Source: Starkeya sp. ORNL1 (GTDB lineage: Bacteria > Pseudomonadota > Alphaproteobacteria > Rhizobiales > Xanthobacteraceae). Taken from it: 64,000 nucleotides of DNA. Shown here one piece after another: positions 17,018-25,432 of this stretch. The stretch covers positions 3,348,001 to 3,412,000 of the forward strand of contig NZ_CP048834.1 in NCBI RefSeq assembly GCF_012971745.1. The letters are read 5' to 3'. Both the position numbers and the translations under genes were made by a program. Below the pieces are notes generated by a model. The model was given only the letters and a program-made list of their open reading frames with translations, did not search any database and had not been told where the DNA came from. Every line of letters begins with the position of its first letter. Position 1 is the first letter of the stretch.

Positions 17018-17923
17018 ATGCGGCTCGACCAGCTCAGCGGCGTCATCGCCTTCATCAAGGTCGCGGAGACGCGGAGCTTCACGCGGGCCGCGGCCGAGCT
17101 CGGCGTCGCGCCGCCTTCGCTCAGCGAAGCGGTGCGGGCGCTTGAGGCGCGGCTCGGCGTGCGGCTCCTGAACCGCACCACGCGCAGCGTCGGCCTCACC
17201 GAGGCCGGCGCCGCCTATCTTGACCGCGTGCGCCCGGCGGCGGAGGAGATCCAGACCGCGGGCACCGCCTTGAAGGAGGCGAAGGACCATCCGGCCGGGT
17301 TGCTACGGCTCAATGTGCCGTGGATCGCCGGGCCGATGCTGATGGAGGCGCTGGCCACGCCGTTCCTCGCCGCTTATCCCGATGTGCGGCTCGACATCGT
17401 GTTTGATGATAATTTCGTCGACCTTGCCGCCGAGGGATTCGATGCCGGTATCCGCATCGGCGAACTGCTCGACAGGGACATGATTGCGCTGCGCGTCAGT
17501 GAGCCGCTGCGCATGACAGTGCTGGCGAGCCCGTCCTATCTCGCGCGTCGCGGCACGCCGAAGCGGCCGGCCGATCTCGCCGGCCACGACTGCATCGCCT
17601 ACCGCTTCGCCTCGACGCGCGTGGTCGCGTCATGGGAATTCATCATTGAGGGCCGCGACGTCGCCTTCACGCCCGAGCCGCGGCTCGCCGCCAACACCAT
17701 GTCGTTCGCGGCGAGCATGGCGGCACAGGGCGCCGGCCTCGCCTTCCTCGCCGAGCAATTGGTGGTGGAGGCGTTGCGCGCCGGCACGCTGGTCAAGGTG
17801 CTGGAAGCGTATTGCCCGACCTATGAGCCGTTGCACCTCTATTATCCCAGCCGCCGGCTGGCTCCGCCGAAGCTGCGCGCCTTCCTGGATTTCGTGCGGA
17901 CGGCGCGGCTGGATCGGAGTTGA
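17018..17923 (+). CDS. LysR-family transcriptional regulator
   Basis: 301 residues. N-terminal HTH of the AaeR/DsdC-like type (VAETRSFTRAAAELGVAPPSLSEAVRALE) and a periplasmic-binding-like effector domain (VRLDIVFDDNFVDLAAEGFDAGIRIG). ATG 17018 gives the canonical MRLDQLSGV start; an in-frame ATG at 16985 is possible. Divergent from the Tat-leader operon with about 100 bp between, the classical LysR arrangement, so it probably controls that operon. Confidence 0.85.
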   Translation: MRLDQLSGVIAFIKVAETRSFTRAAAELGVAPPSLSEAVRALEARLGVRLLNRTTRSVGLTEAGAAYLDRVRPAAEEIQTAGTALKEAKDHPAGLLRLNVPWIAGPMLMEALATPFLAAYPDVRLDIVFDDNFVDLAAEGFDAGIRIGELLDRDMIALRVSEPLRMTVLASPSYLARRGTPKRPADLAGHDCIAYRFASTRVVASWEFIIEGRDVAFTPEPRLAANTMSFAASMAAQGAGLAFLAEQLVVEALRAGTLVKVLEAYCPTYEPLHLYYPSRRLAPPKLRAFLDFVRTARLDRS

Positions 17924-17927
17924 CGGC

Positions 17928-18680
17928 TCAGGCCCGCGACCCCAGCGGCGGCACGGCAGCTCCGGAGAGGCTGTTGCGATCCAATATGGCGCGCAGCGTG
18001 CCATTGGTCTTGGCGTCTTCAATGAAGCGCGTCACCAGCGCCAGCGCCTCCGGCCGTCCCTTCGGCACGGCGACCGCGGTGCCGGTCGCCAGGAAATGCT
18101 CCTTCAGGACGCGGGCGCCGGGAAAGCGCGGCAGCAGGCTGAGGATGGATTCCCGCCCGAGCGCCAGCGCGTCGATCTCGTCGCGCTCGAACATGGCGAG
18201 CGCCTCATCAAGCTGCGCGAAGCCCTGTGCCGTGGTGTTGCGGAGCGAAGCGCGGGCGGCCCGCAGCGTCGCCGTGCCCTCGACCCCGACAATGCGCACC
18301 GCTGCGGAATCGGCCTGTGCCAGCGTCGAAATCGTTGAGCCGGCGCGCACCATATAGGTGCTGTCGCCGAGGAAATAATCGGTGCTGAAATCCACATGCT
18401 TCTTGCGCTCGGCATCGACCGGGGTGAACCCGACGTCCCAGCTTCCGCTGTCCGCCGCCTCGATGATGGCGGCCGAGCTCTTGTGGCCGATGAGGTCCAG
18501 CGGCAGGCCGAGCCATTCGGCCATCGCCCGCGCCAGATCGGCGGCGACGCCCTTGAGTTCGCCGTTTGCGGCATCGCGGGTGTTCCACACCGCGGAAGCC
18601 GCTGCGCCGACCGCGACGGCCGCCCGCAGGCGGCCGGTGGGGGCGAGTTCATTGAGCGCATGTTGCGGATGATCGGGCAT
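17928..18680 (-). CDS. SBP_bac_3-like protein without a signal peptide
   Basis: 250 residues with the fold of amino-acid-binding proteins: GRLRAAVAVGAAASAVWNT, WDVGFTPVDAERKKHVDFSTDY, VEGTATLRAARASLRNTT, FIEDAKTNGTLRAIL. The start with GGAGGAACC immediately before ATG 18680 leaves no room for a signal peptide, and no permease or ATPase gene is adjacent. It may be a cytoplasmic ligand binder, or a solute-binding protein exported some other way. Ends 4 bp from the convergent LysR gene. Function unknown. Confidence 0.65.
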   Translation of the reverse strand: MPDHPQHALNELAPTGRLRAAVAVGAAASAVWNTRDAANGELKGVAADLARAMAEWLGLPLDLIGHKSSAAIIEAADSGSWDVGFTPVDAERKKHVDFSTDYFLGDSTYMVRAGSTISTLAQADSAAVRIVGVEGTATLRAARASLRNTTAQGFAQLDEALAMFERDEIDALALGRESILSLLPRFPGARVLKEHFLATGTAVAVPKGRPEALALVTRFIEDAKTNGTLRAILDRNSLSGAAVPPLGSRA

Positions 18681-18778
18681 GGTTCCTCCGGTTCCGACAC
18701 GCCGGCTGTGCGCGCATCGTTGCTGGAGGTCGTCTATCATCCATCGCGCGCCTGCTGAACAGGCACGGCGCGGTTCGC

Positions 18779-20344
18779 TCAGGCCTGCCCGGCCTCCGAT
18801 GTGCAGAGCACCTGCTGCGCGGCCTCGGATACCGGCTCATCGTCTTCCGCATTGCCGTGCATCCCGGTACGCCCGAGCGACAGGAAGACCACCCCGGCGG
18901 TCAGCACGGTGATGGCGGTGAGCAGCCACAGCAGCATTGCGAAAGCATTGCCATAGCTCGGCACCAGTATGGCTACGGCATTTGGCAGAGCGGAGGCGGC
19001 GCCCGCGAGATCGCCGGTCACCAGGCGCTGCGCTGCCCCGGTTGTCGGCCCCGGCGCCCCAGCGGTCGCGAGTTGCGAGGCGGTGAGCGCGGACAGCACC
19101 GCGCTGACCAGGGCCAGCGCCACGCCCTCCCCGGCGACGCGGGTGGTGCTGAAGATGCCGGTGGCCATGCCGGCGCGCTCGGTCGGCACCACGCTGACCG
19201 CCAGCGCATCCATCAGGCCCCAGGGCAGGCTGATGCCGATGCCGATCACCAGCATCGGCAATGCCAGAGCATTGCCACCCATCGGCATCTGGCTCAGCCA
19301 GAACAGGCCGGCGGCGGCGATCATCAGCCCGGAGCCGCAGATCGCGGAAGGCGCGAACCAGCGCGTCAGCAGGCCGGCGGCGATCGGCAGGATGAGCAGC
19401 GGCGCGGACAGCGCGATCATCAGGCGCCCGGCGGCGACCTCGCTCATACCCTCGATGCCGACAAAGCGCACCGGCAGCAGGATCAGCAGCACCACGAAGG
19501 CATAGGCCGGCGCCGCCGCCAGCAATTGCACGCCGACGAAGCGCGGATAGCGGAACAGCGAGAGGTCCAGCATCGGCCGCGCCACGCGCTGCTCGATGAT
19601 GATGAAGGCGGCGAACAGCAGCGCCGCGCCGGCAAGCGCGCCGGCCACCAGCGGATCGCTCCAGCCGCTCTCGGGCGCCTGCAGCACGCCATAGGTGAAG
19701 AGCGTCAGCGCGCTCGTGAAGCTTATGGCGCCCGGCCAGTCGAGGCCGGCAGCATCGGGATCGCGGGTCTCGCGCAAGGTGCGCGCGCCAAGCAGGAAGG
19801 CGAGCGCGGCGAGGGCGACGACCAGCAGATAGATGGAACGCCAGCCGAAATTGTCGATCATCAGGCCGGAGGAGATCGGGCCGAAGGACAGGCCGACGCC
19901 GAAGCTGGAGCCGACCACGCTGAAGGCGCGCAGGCGCGGCGTGCCCTCGAATTCCTGTGCCAGTGCCGCCATGCCGCCGGCGAAGGCGGCTGCGGCACCG
20001 ATACCCTGGCCGGCGCGCATCAGGTCGAACCATACGATCCCAGGCGCGATGACCAGCGCCAGCGAGAATAGGCCGAAGGCGGCGACGCCAGTGAGAAAGA
20101 CGCGCTTGCGGCCATAAATATCGGCGAGCGCACCGGCCGCCATCAGGCTGGAGCCGAAGGTGAGCATGAAGGCGTTGGTCACCCAGTTGAGGGCAACCGG
20201 GCTACCGCCGAGCGCCCGGCCGATGGCCGGCAGGGCCACCGCCGAGCCGGTGAAGGTCAGAGGCATCGCCGCCGCGGCGAGGCAGACGGCAAGCAGGAGC
20301 AGGCGCTTCCGGGCCGCGCCCGGTTCGATGGTGCTGTCGGTCAT
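18779..20344 (-). CDS. MFS transporter, DHA2 (14-TM) family
   Basis: 521 residues with about 14 membrane segments. Motif A-like GALADIYGRKRVFLTGVAAFG follows TM2, and the FDLMRAGQGIGAAAAFAGGMAAL segment is typical of EmrB/QacA drug-proton antiporters. A hydrophilic tail of about 30 residues ends the protein. It is divergent from the LysR gene at 20464, which probably regulates it. Export of a toxic compound or metabolite across the inner membrane is expected; substrate unknown. No partner HlyD-type adaptor is present. Confidence 0.85.
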   Translation of the reverse strand: MTDSTIEPGAARKRLLLLAVCLAAAAMPLTFTGSAVALPAIGRALGGSPVALNWVTNAFMLTFGSSLMAAGALADIYGRKRVFLTGVAAFGLFSLALVIAPGIVWFDLMRAGQGIGAAAAFAGGMAALAQEFEGTPRLRAFSVVGSSFGVGLSFGPISSGLMIDNFGWRSIYLLVVALAALAFLLGARTLRETRDPDAAGLDWPGAISFTSALTLFTYGVLQAPESGWSDPLVAGALAGAALLFAAFIIIEQRVARPMLDLSLFRYPRFVGVQLLAAAPAYAFVVLLILLPVRFVGIEGMSEVAAGRLMIALSAPLLILPIAAGLLTRWFAPSAICGSGLMIAAAGLFWLSQMPMGGNALALPMLVIGIGISLPWGLMDALAVSVVPTERAGMATGIFSTTRVAGEGVALALVSAVLSALTASQLATAGAPGPTTGAAQRLVTGDLAGAASALPNAVAILVPSYGNAFAMLLWLLTAITVLTAGVVFLSLGRTGMHGNAEDDEPVSEAAQQVLCTSEAGQA

Positions 20345-20463
20345 GTTAGCCGCTGTGATCGAGGGAGCGCCGGTCTGGCGCCTTGCTGCAGTGCAGGATA
20401 GATTTGCGGCAATGAGGGAGAAACGAGGCTGTTCTTCCGCTCATCCCGGAACAGAACGCTCGA

Positions 20464-21408
20464 ATGGGTACCGCCATGGATGGGTTGAGCGGCTTGATCG
20501 CCTTCGTGCGCACCGCGGATCTCGGCAGCTTCGTCGCCGCCGGGCGGGTGCTCGGCCTGTCGGCGTCCGCGGTCGGCAAGTCGGTGACCAAGCTCGAGCA
20601 CCAGCTCGGCGTCCGGCTGTTCCAGCGCTCGACGCGCAGCATCAGGCTGACCGAGGAGGGCCGGCTGTTCCATGAGCGCTGCCGGCGCATCCTTGACGAG
20701 CTGGACGATGCCCGCGCCGCGCTCGCCCGGGCGATGGAGGCGCCGCGCGGTCGGCTGCGGCTGAGCGCGCCAATCGTCAGCTACCATCTGCTGCTGCCGG
20801 TGTTGCCTGATTTCGTCGCCCGCTATCCAGAGATCGAGCTCGACCTCGACTTCAATGACCGCATCGTCGACCTGATCGAGGAAGGCGTCGACGTCGCGAT
20901 CCGCAGCGGTGACCTGCCGGATTCACGATTGATGGCGCGGGCGCTCCGGCCGTTCCAGCTGCTGCTGTGCGCCTCGCCCGAATATCTCGCGCGTCACGGC
21001 GTGCCGGACTGTCCGCGCGATCTCGACCGTCACCTCGCCATACGCTTCCGCTTTCCCAACAGCGGCAAGCTCCAGGACTGGCCTTTGACATTGCCGCCGG
21101 GCGAGCCGGAGCTGCGCACCCGCACCATTATCACCTGCAACAACATGGAAGCGCTGCGCGGCGCCACGGTGCGCGGCCTCGGCATTGGCTGCATGCCGGA
21201 TTTCCTGGCGCACGAGCCGCTGGCGCGCGGCGAACTGCGTGCCTTGCTGGTCGACCACATAGATGGTCCGGCGCAGTTCCATCTGCTGTGGCCCTCGAAC
21301 CGCCATTTGTCGCCCAAGGTGCGGGTGATGGTGGATTTTCTCGGCGAGCGGCTGTTTGCTTCGCAATGCGAGGCGCTGCCCTGCGAGGAGCATGTGGTGG
21401 CCGGTTAG
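20464..21408 (+). CDS. LysR-family transcriptional regulator
   Basis: 314 residues, AaeR-like group: MDGLSGLIAFVRTADLGSFVAAGRVLGLSASAVGKSVTKLE forms the HTH, and the effector domain has DLIEEGVDVAIRSGDLPDSRL. ATG 20464 is used; the in-frame ATG at 20476 gives the more typical family start and may be the real one. About 120 bp separate it from the divergent MFS gene, which is the probable target. Confidence 0.85.
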   Translation: MGTAMDGLSGLIAFVRTADLGSFVAAGRVLGLSASAVGKSVTKLEHQLGVRLFQRSTRSIRLTEEGRLFHERCRRILDELDDARAALARAMEAPRGRLRLSAPIVSYHLLLPVLPDFVARYPEIELDLDFNDRIVDLIEEGVDVAIRSGDLPDSRLMARALRPFQLLLCASPEYLARHGVPDCPRDLDRHLAIRFRFPNSGKLQDWPLTLPPGEPELRTRTIITCNNMEALRGATVRGLGIGCMPDFLAHEPLARGELRALLVDHIDGPAQFHLLWPSNRHLSPKVRVMVDFLGERLFASQCEALPCEEHVVAG

Positions 21409-21426
21409 CCGAGCATTCCGCCGCCA

Positions 21427-21533
21427 CGTCATCCTGAGGTGCGAGCGTAGCGAGCCTCGAAGGATGTTGAAGCAGAGGTCGGTCATCGGGACGGGCATCC
21501 TTCGAGGCCGCTTCGCGGCACCTCAGGATGACG
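21427..21533. repeat. palindromic intergenic repeat, CGTCATCCTGAGG family
   Basis: Outer arms CGTCATCCTGAGGTGC and GCACCTCAGGATGACG are perfect inverted repeats. The inner arms GCCTCGAAGGATG and CATCCTTCGAGGC also pair. It lies between a LysR gene and the convergent AraC-type gene, so it may end transcription from both sides. Other copies or remnants: 30727-30827, 36325-36440, 52621-52633 with 54055-54090, and 62571-62686. Confidence 0.8.
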
Positions 21534-21567
21534 TGGCTCTCGTTTCGGGAGTGAGTTTTGGTCTGCC

Positions 21568-22605
21568 CTAAACACGCGGCGGCACGGTCGATAGCCGGCG
21601 CACTTCGGGGCGGTAGGCCTGGTTCTGCTGGCGGCGCAGCGAGGCACGGAAGTCGCGGGGGGTCATGCCGAACTGGGCGCGGAAGGTGCGCGACAGCACG
21701 CCGGGATAGGAAAAGCCGCAGGCTGTGGCGATGTCCTTGATGCCGAACTCCTCATAGAACAGCATGTTGCGGGCAGCCTGGAGCCGGATGCGCAGATAGA
21801 GCCGTGCCGGGGTCTCGTCGAAACGGCGGCGGCATTCGCGCAGCAGCGTCTTCGCCGAGACGCCGAGCCGCTCGGCGATGTCCTCCAGTGCCAGCGGGAA
21901 ATCGAGGTTCTGCTCCATCAGCCCCACGATGCGGTCCGACAGCGCCGGCTGGGCCACCGGTGTGGACGGCGCATCCGGACGCTGCGCGGCGGTGGCGGCG
22001 CGCGGTACATAGACCAGGGCATTGGCCACCTCGCTCGCCAGCGTCGAGGTCTCCAGCCGTGCGATCAGGTCCAGCATCATGTCGAGCGTGGCGATGCCGC
22101 CGGCGCAGCTGACGCGCTGGCCGTCGACCAGATAGAGCTGGCCGTTGACGTTGAGCTCGGGGAAACGCTCGCGGAAGGTCGGCACCGCCTCCCAGTGCAG
22201 CACCACGTCCCGCCCGCTCATCAGGCCGGCCTGCGCCAAAGCGAAGGCGCCGGTGTCGACCGCGCCGATCGAAGCGCCGAAGCGGGCGGCGGTGCGCAGC
22301 TGGTTCAGCAGCTTGGGCGAATTGCGCTGCATCGGCAGGTTGCCCTCGAACACCAGATAGAAATCCGCCTGCACCATGGTCTGCAGGCTGTCGTCCGCCG
22401 ACATCCATAGCCCGTTGCTGGCCCGCACCGGCGCACCGTCCTCGGAGACGAAGCGCCAGCGGAAGATCTCGCGGCCGCTATTCTGGTTGGCGATGCGCAA
22501 CGCCTCGCTGGCGAGCACCAGCGCGTTCAGCGGAAATTCCGGCTGGAGGATGAGATTGAAGGTCGGGACATGGGTGCCCGAAGATTTCTCGGCCTGCGCC
22601 TCCAT
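21568..22605 (-). CDS. GlxA-family AraC-type transcriptional regulator
   Basis: 345 residues: a DJ-1/PfpI-like domain (about 12-195; note SIGAVDTGAFALAQAGLM and VSCAGGIATLDMML) and a C-terminal AraC double HTH (about 225-330; LEDIAERLGVSAKTLLRECRRRF, IKDIATACGFSYPGVLSRTFRAQFGMTP). ATG 22605 starts at the conserved N-terminus; the longer upstream frame runs through the promoter region. It is divergent from the operon beginning at 22872 and is its likely activator. GlxA-type regulators often respond to amino acids or quaternary amines. Confidence 0.85.
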   Translation of the reverse strand: MEAQAEKSSGTHVPTFNLILQPEFPLNALVLASEALRIANQNSGREIFRWRFVSEDGAPVRASNGLWMSADDSLQTMVQADFYLVFEGNLPMQRNSPKLLNQLRTAARFGASIGAVDTGAFALAQAGLMSGRDVVLHWEAVPTFRERFPELNVNGQLYLVDGQRVSCAGGIATLDMMLDLIARLETSTLASEVANALVYVPRAATAAQRPDAPSTPVAQPALSDRIVGLMEQNLDFPLALEDIAERLGVSAKTLLRECRRRFDETPARLYLRIRLQAARNMLFYEEFGIKDIATACGFSYPGVLSRTFRAQFGMTPRDFRASLRRQQNQAYRPEVRRLSTVPPRV

Positions 22606-22871
22606 CCTGTTCACCCCAATCACACTGCCGGCGGCTGCTTGTCCCACAATGTTAATAACAAGTCCGTTTTCGTCAATTGATCCGACCAAATGCCGGGAAG
22701 TATCGATACAAGAAATGTTTTCAGGGCACCGGGCCGCCGCCTGCGACGAGGCGGCCAGAATCCCTGATCCGTTGACATCACTGGCATCTGGCACGCGACG
22801 CCGTCGTCCGTGAGCGCTCCCGCTCGCGCCGGCCACGGCCCGTCTTTGCCCGCAGGAACGAGGTTGCCGAC
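22606..22871. promoter_or_regulatory. divergent promoter region with 10-bp palindrome
   Basis: 266 bp between the GlxA-type gene and the lyase-dehydratase operon. It is AT-richer than its surroundings around 22640-22730 and holds the perfect palindrome GTATCGATAC (22700-22709), a plausible regulator site. Another AT-rich segment ATGTTAATAACA lies at about 22650-22661. Promoter positions cannot be fixed by eye. Confidence 0.4.
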
Positions 22872-23843
22872 GTGCAGACCGAAGCGTTGAAGAAGAAGCT
22901 CGAAGGCTGCTACGTCACGGTGCCGACGCCGTTCCGCGACGAGGCGGGATTTCCCGTCGACGAGGCGGCGCTGCGCACCTATGTACGTTTCCTGATCGAG
23001 GGCGGCCTGACCGCTGAGACCGCGACTTTCCTCGCCGGCGGCGCAGCGGGCGACTTCTCCACCATGAGCTTTCAGGAGCGGGTGCGCGTCGCTGAGATCG
23101 TGGTCGACGAGGTCGGCGGCCGGGTGCCGGTGGCGATGGGCGCGCAGACCACCAGCACGCTGGAACTGGTCGAGCTGGCGAAGGCCGCACACCGCATCGG
23201 TGCCGACTTCATCCAGGTGTCGTGCCCGTTCTATTTCACCCATACCGAAGGCGACTTCGAGGAGTTCGTGCGGGCGGCCGCCGATGCGGCGCCGGATATC
23301 GGGCTGATCGTCTACAACACCTTCTGGACCACCACGAACATCTCGTTCGAGATGGTGGAGCGCCTCGCCGAAATCCCGAACGTGGTCGGGTTGAAATGGG
23401 CGACGCCGCGCACCGACGCCATGGAGTTCGAGAGCGTCGCGGCGCGTTTCTCGAAGCGCTTCACCATCATCGACAACAATCTGTTCTTCGCCTTCAGCGC
23501 CATGCCGGCGCTCGGCGCCAAGGCGTTCGAAGTGCACCTGTGCAACTTCTGGCCCGAATGGGGGCTTAAGCTGGTCCGCGAGATCGGCGCCGCCAACTAT
23601 GTCGAGGTCGCGCGCATGCTCGTCGATGAAGCCATGCCGTTCTACAAGCTCTGGGTCGAGATCGAGCGCGATTTCACCAGCGGTGACGGCTATCTCGACA
23701 AGCTGTGCATGGAACTGGTGGGACTGCCCTCCAGCCGCTGCCGCCCACCGACGCGTGACGTGCGCGAACGCTACCGGGCGGCGACGCTCGACATGATGCG
23801 CCGCATCGGCACTCCCAATCTGGTCCAGTTCGAGGAGGCATGA
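22872..23843 (+). CDS. DHDPS/NAL-superfamily lyase (dihydrodipicolinate synthase family)
   Basis: 323 residues, TIM-barrel class I aldolase/dehydratase. The Schiff-base lysine is in VVGLKWATP and the conserved tyrosine in IVYNTFW. The usual GTTGE loop that binds the 2-keto acid carboxylate reads GGAAGDF here, with both Thr replaced, so true DHDPS activity is unlikely and an altered substrate is expected. GTG 22872 begins the frame. First gene of an eight-gene operon and overlaps the next gene by ATGA. Relatives with known function split or dehydrate 2-keto-3-deoxy acids. Confidence 0.8.
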   Translation: MQTEALKKKLEGCYVTVPTPFRDEAGFPVDEAALRTYVRFLIEGGLTAETATFLAGGAAGDFSTMSFQERVRVAEIVVDEVGGRVPVAMGAQTTSTLELVELAKAAHRIGADFIQVSCPFYFTHTEGDFEEFVRAAADAAPDIGLIVYNTFWTTTNISFEMVERLAEIPNVVGLKWATPRTDAMEFESVAARFSKRFTIIDNNLFFAFSAMPALGAKAFEVHLCNFWPEWGLKLVREIGAANYVEVARMLVDEAMPFYKLWVEIERDFTSGDGYLDKLCMELVGLPSSRCRPPTRDVRERYRAATLDMMRRIGTPNLVQFEEA

Positions 23844-24139
23844 TGGCGGGCGCGGCGAACCTCATCGTGCTGGCGGCCGGCGACAATGTCGGCATCGCGC
23901 TGCGCGACATCCCCGCGGGGGACGTCGCGGCGACGCTGGCCGGCCTGTCGCTGCTGGCCGAGGAGCCGATCCCGCAGGGCCACAAGATCGCGCTTCACGA
24001 CATCGCCGCGCAACAGGACGTGGTGCGGCTCGGCATGCCGGTCGCCATCACCAGGGAAGCGATCGCCAGGGGCCATCTGGTCCATGTCCACAATGTCGCG
24101 AGCCGCTATCTCAATAATGACGAGGACCATTATGAGTAG
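23840..24139 (+). CDS. UxaA-family small subunit (SAF domain)
   Basis: 99 residues, a stand-alone SAF domain: AGDNVGIALRDIPAGD, PIPQGHKIALHDIA, AIARGHLVHVHNVASRY. In altronate dehydratase this domain is fused to the large domain. In (R)-sulfolactate sulfo-lyase (SuyA) and some sugar-acid dehydratases it is a separate subunit, as here. The ATG overlaps the lyase stop, with an alternative ATG 3 bp on. Its stop overlaps the large-subunit start by 8 bp, fitting a 1:1 complex. Confidence 0.8.
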   Translation: MMAGAANLIVLAAGDNVGIALRDIPAGDVAATLAGLSLLAEEPIPQGHKIALHDIAAQQDVVRLGMPVAITREAIARGHLVHVHNVASRYLNNDEDHYE

Positions 24140-25382
24140 CCTCGGCATCGAAACTCCTGCCCCGTCCGTGGCGAGCCCGGTGATCGCGAACCGCATGCGC
24201 GGCTATGCGCGCCAGGACGGGCGCAAGGGCATCCGCAATTACTTGCTGGTCGCTTATCTGGTGGAGTGCGCGCACCATGTCGCGCGCATGATCGCGGCGC
24301 CCCACCAGCAAGGCGGCGTGCAACTGGTCGGCTTCCCCGGCTGCTATCCGAGCGACTATGCCGACCGTGTCATGACCGACATCGCCACCCACCCAAATGT
24401 GGGCGCGGTGCTGCTGGTGTCGCTCGGCTGCGAGGAGTTCCAGCGCACCCGGCTGAAGGCCGCCATCGCGGCGAGCGGACGGCCGGTGGAACTGCTCACC
24501 ATCCAGGCCTGCGGGGGCACCGCCGGCACGGTGGCGCGCGGGCGGGAGTGGGTCGAGCAACAGCTGGTCTCGCTCACCGCGGCGCCTACCGTGCCGGTCG
24601 GGCTTTCCGACCTTGTCATCGGCACCAAATGCGGCGGCTCGGACGGGCTTTCCGGCGTCACCATCAATCCGGCGGTCGGCTTTGCATCGGACCTCCTGGT
24701 CGATGCCGGCGCCGCGGTGATGTTCGAGGAGACCTGCGAACTGATCGGCTGCGAGGAGCACATGGCGTCCCGTGCGGTGACGCCCGAACTCGCCGAGGCG
24801 CTGCGCGCGGCGGTGCGCAAGGCCGACGAATACTACACCGCGCTGGGGCATGGCAGCTTCGGCGGCGGCAACATCAAATACGGCCTGTCGACGCTGGAGG
24901 AAAAGTCGCTCGGCGCCTATGCCAAGAGCGGCTCGCGGCCGATCCGCGGCGTGCTGAAGCCCGGCGTGCGCCCGCCGTCCGGTGGTCTCTATCTGATGGA
25001 CACCGTCAATGACGGGCCGGTGCGCTTCGGCATCCCCAACATCAACGACACCCAGACCATCACCGAGATGGTGGCGAGCGGCTGCCATCTGATCCTGTTC
25101 ACCACCGGCGCCGGCTCGGTGGTCGGGCAGGCGGTGGCTCCGGTGATCAAGGGCGTCTCCAATTCGCGCACCTATCACCGCATGGAAGGCGACATGGATG
25201 TGAATGGCGGCACCATCGCCGACGGGGTCGAGACCGTCGAGGACGTCGGCCGCCATCTGGTCGACGCCATCATCGCCGCCGCCTCGGGCGAGCCGACCAA
25301 GTCGGAGGCGCTGGGGCACCAGGAATTCGTGCTCGCCTACAAGACCTACGAACCGCTCGGCCCCGGCTGCCTGCCGGTCTGA
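24132..25382 (+). CDS. UxaA-family large subunit, diverged dehydratase/lyase
   Basis: 416 residues. It starts at ATG 24132 with the family's RGYARQDGRKGIRN segment. Conserved blocks are LVSLGCE, IQACGGT, GTKCGGSDGLSG, FEETCELIGCEEHM, RMEGDMDVNGG and a C-terminal GPGCLPV. The expected His-x-x-x-Cys element in the first third reads GFPGCYP, so a metal ligand or substrate contact differs from altronate dehydratase. Known relatives are UxaA, GarD and SuyB, all eliminating water or sulfite from a hydroxylated acid using Fe or another divalent metal. The substrate is not predictable from sequence. Confidence 0.78.
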   Translation: MSSLGIETPAPSVASPVIANRMRGYARQDGRKGIRNYLLVAYLVECAHHVARMIAAPHQQGGVQLVGFPGCYPSDYADRVMTDIATHPNVGAVLLVSLGCEEFQRTRLKAAIAASGRPVELLTIQACGGTAGTVARGREWVEQQLVSLTAAPTVPVGLSDLVIGTKCGGSDGLSGVTINPAVGFASDLLVDAGAAVMFEETCELIGCEEHMASRAVTPELAEALRAAVRKADEYYTALGHGSFGGGNIKYGLSTLEEKSLGAYAKSGSRPIRGVLKPGVRPPSGGLYLMDTVNDGPVRFGIPNINDTQTITEMVASGCHLILFTTGAGSVVGQAVAPVIKGVSNSRTYHRMEGDMDVNGGTIADGVETVEDVGRHLVDAIIAAASGEPTKSEALGHQEFVLAYKTYEPLGPGCLPV

Positions 25383-25432
25383 GCGGCACGCCTTACGCGT
25401 CTGGCATCAAGCAAAAACCAAAGGGGATCGTC

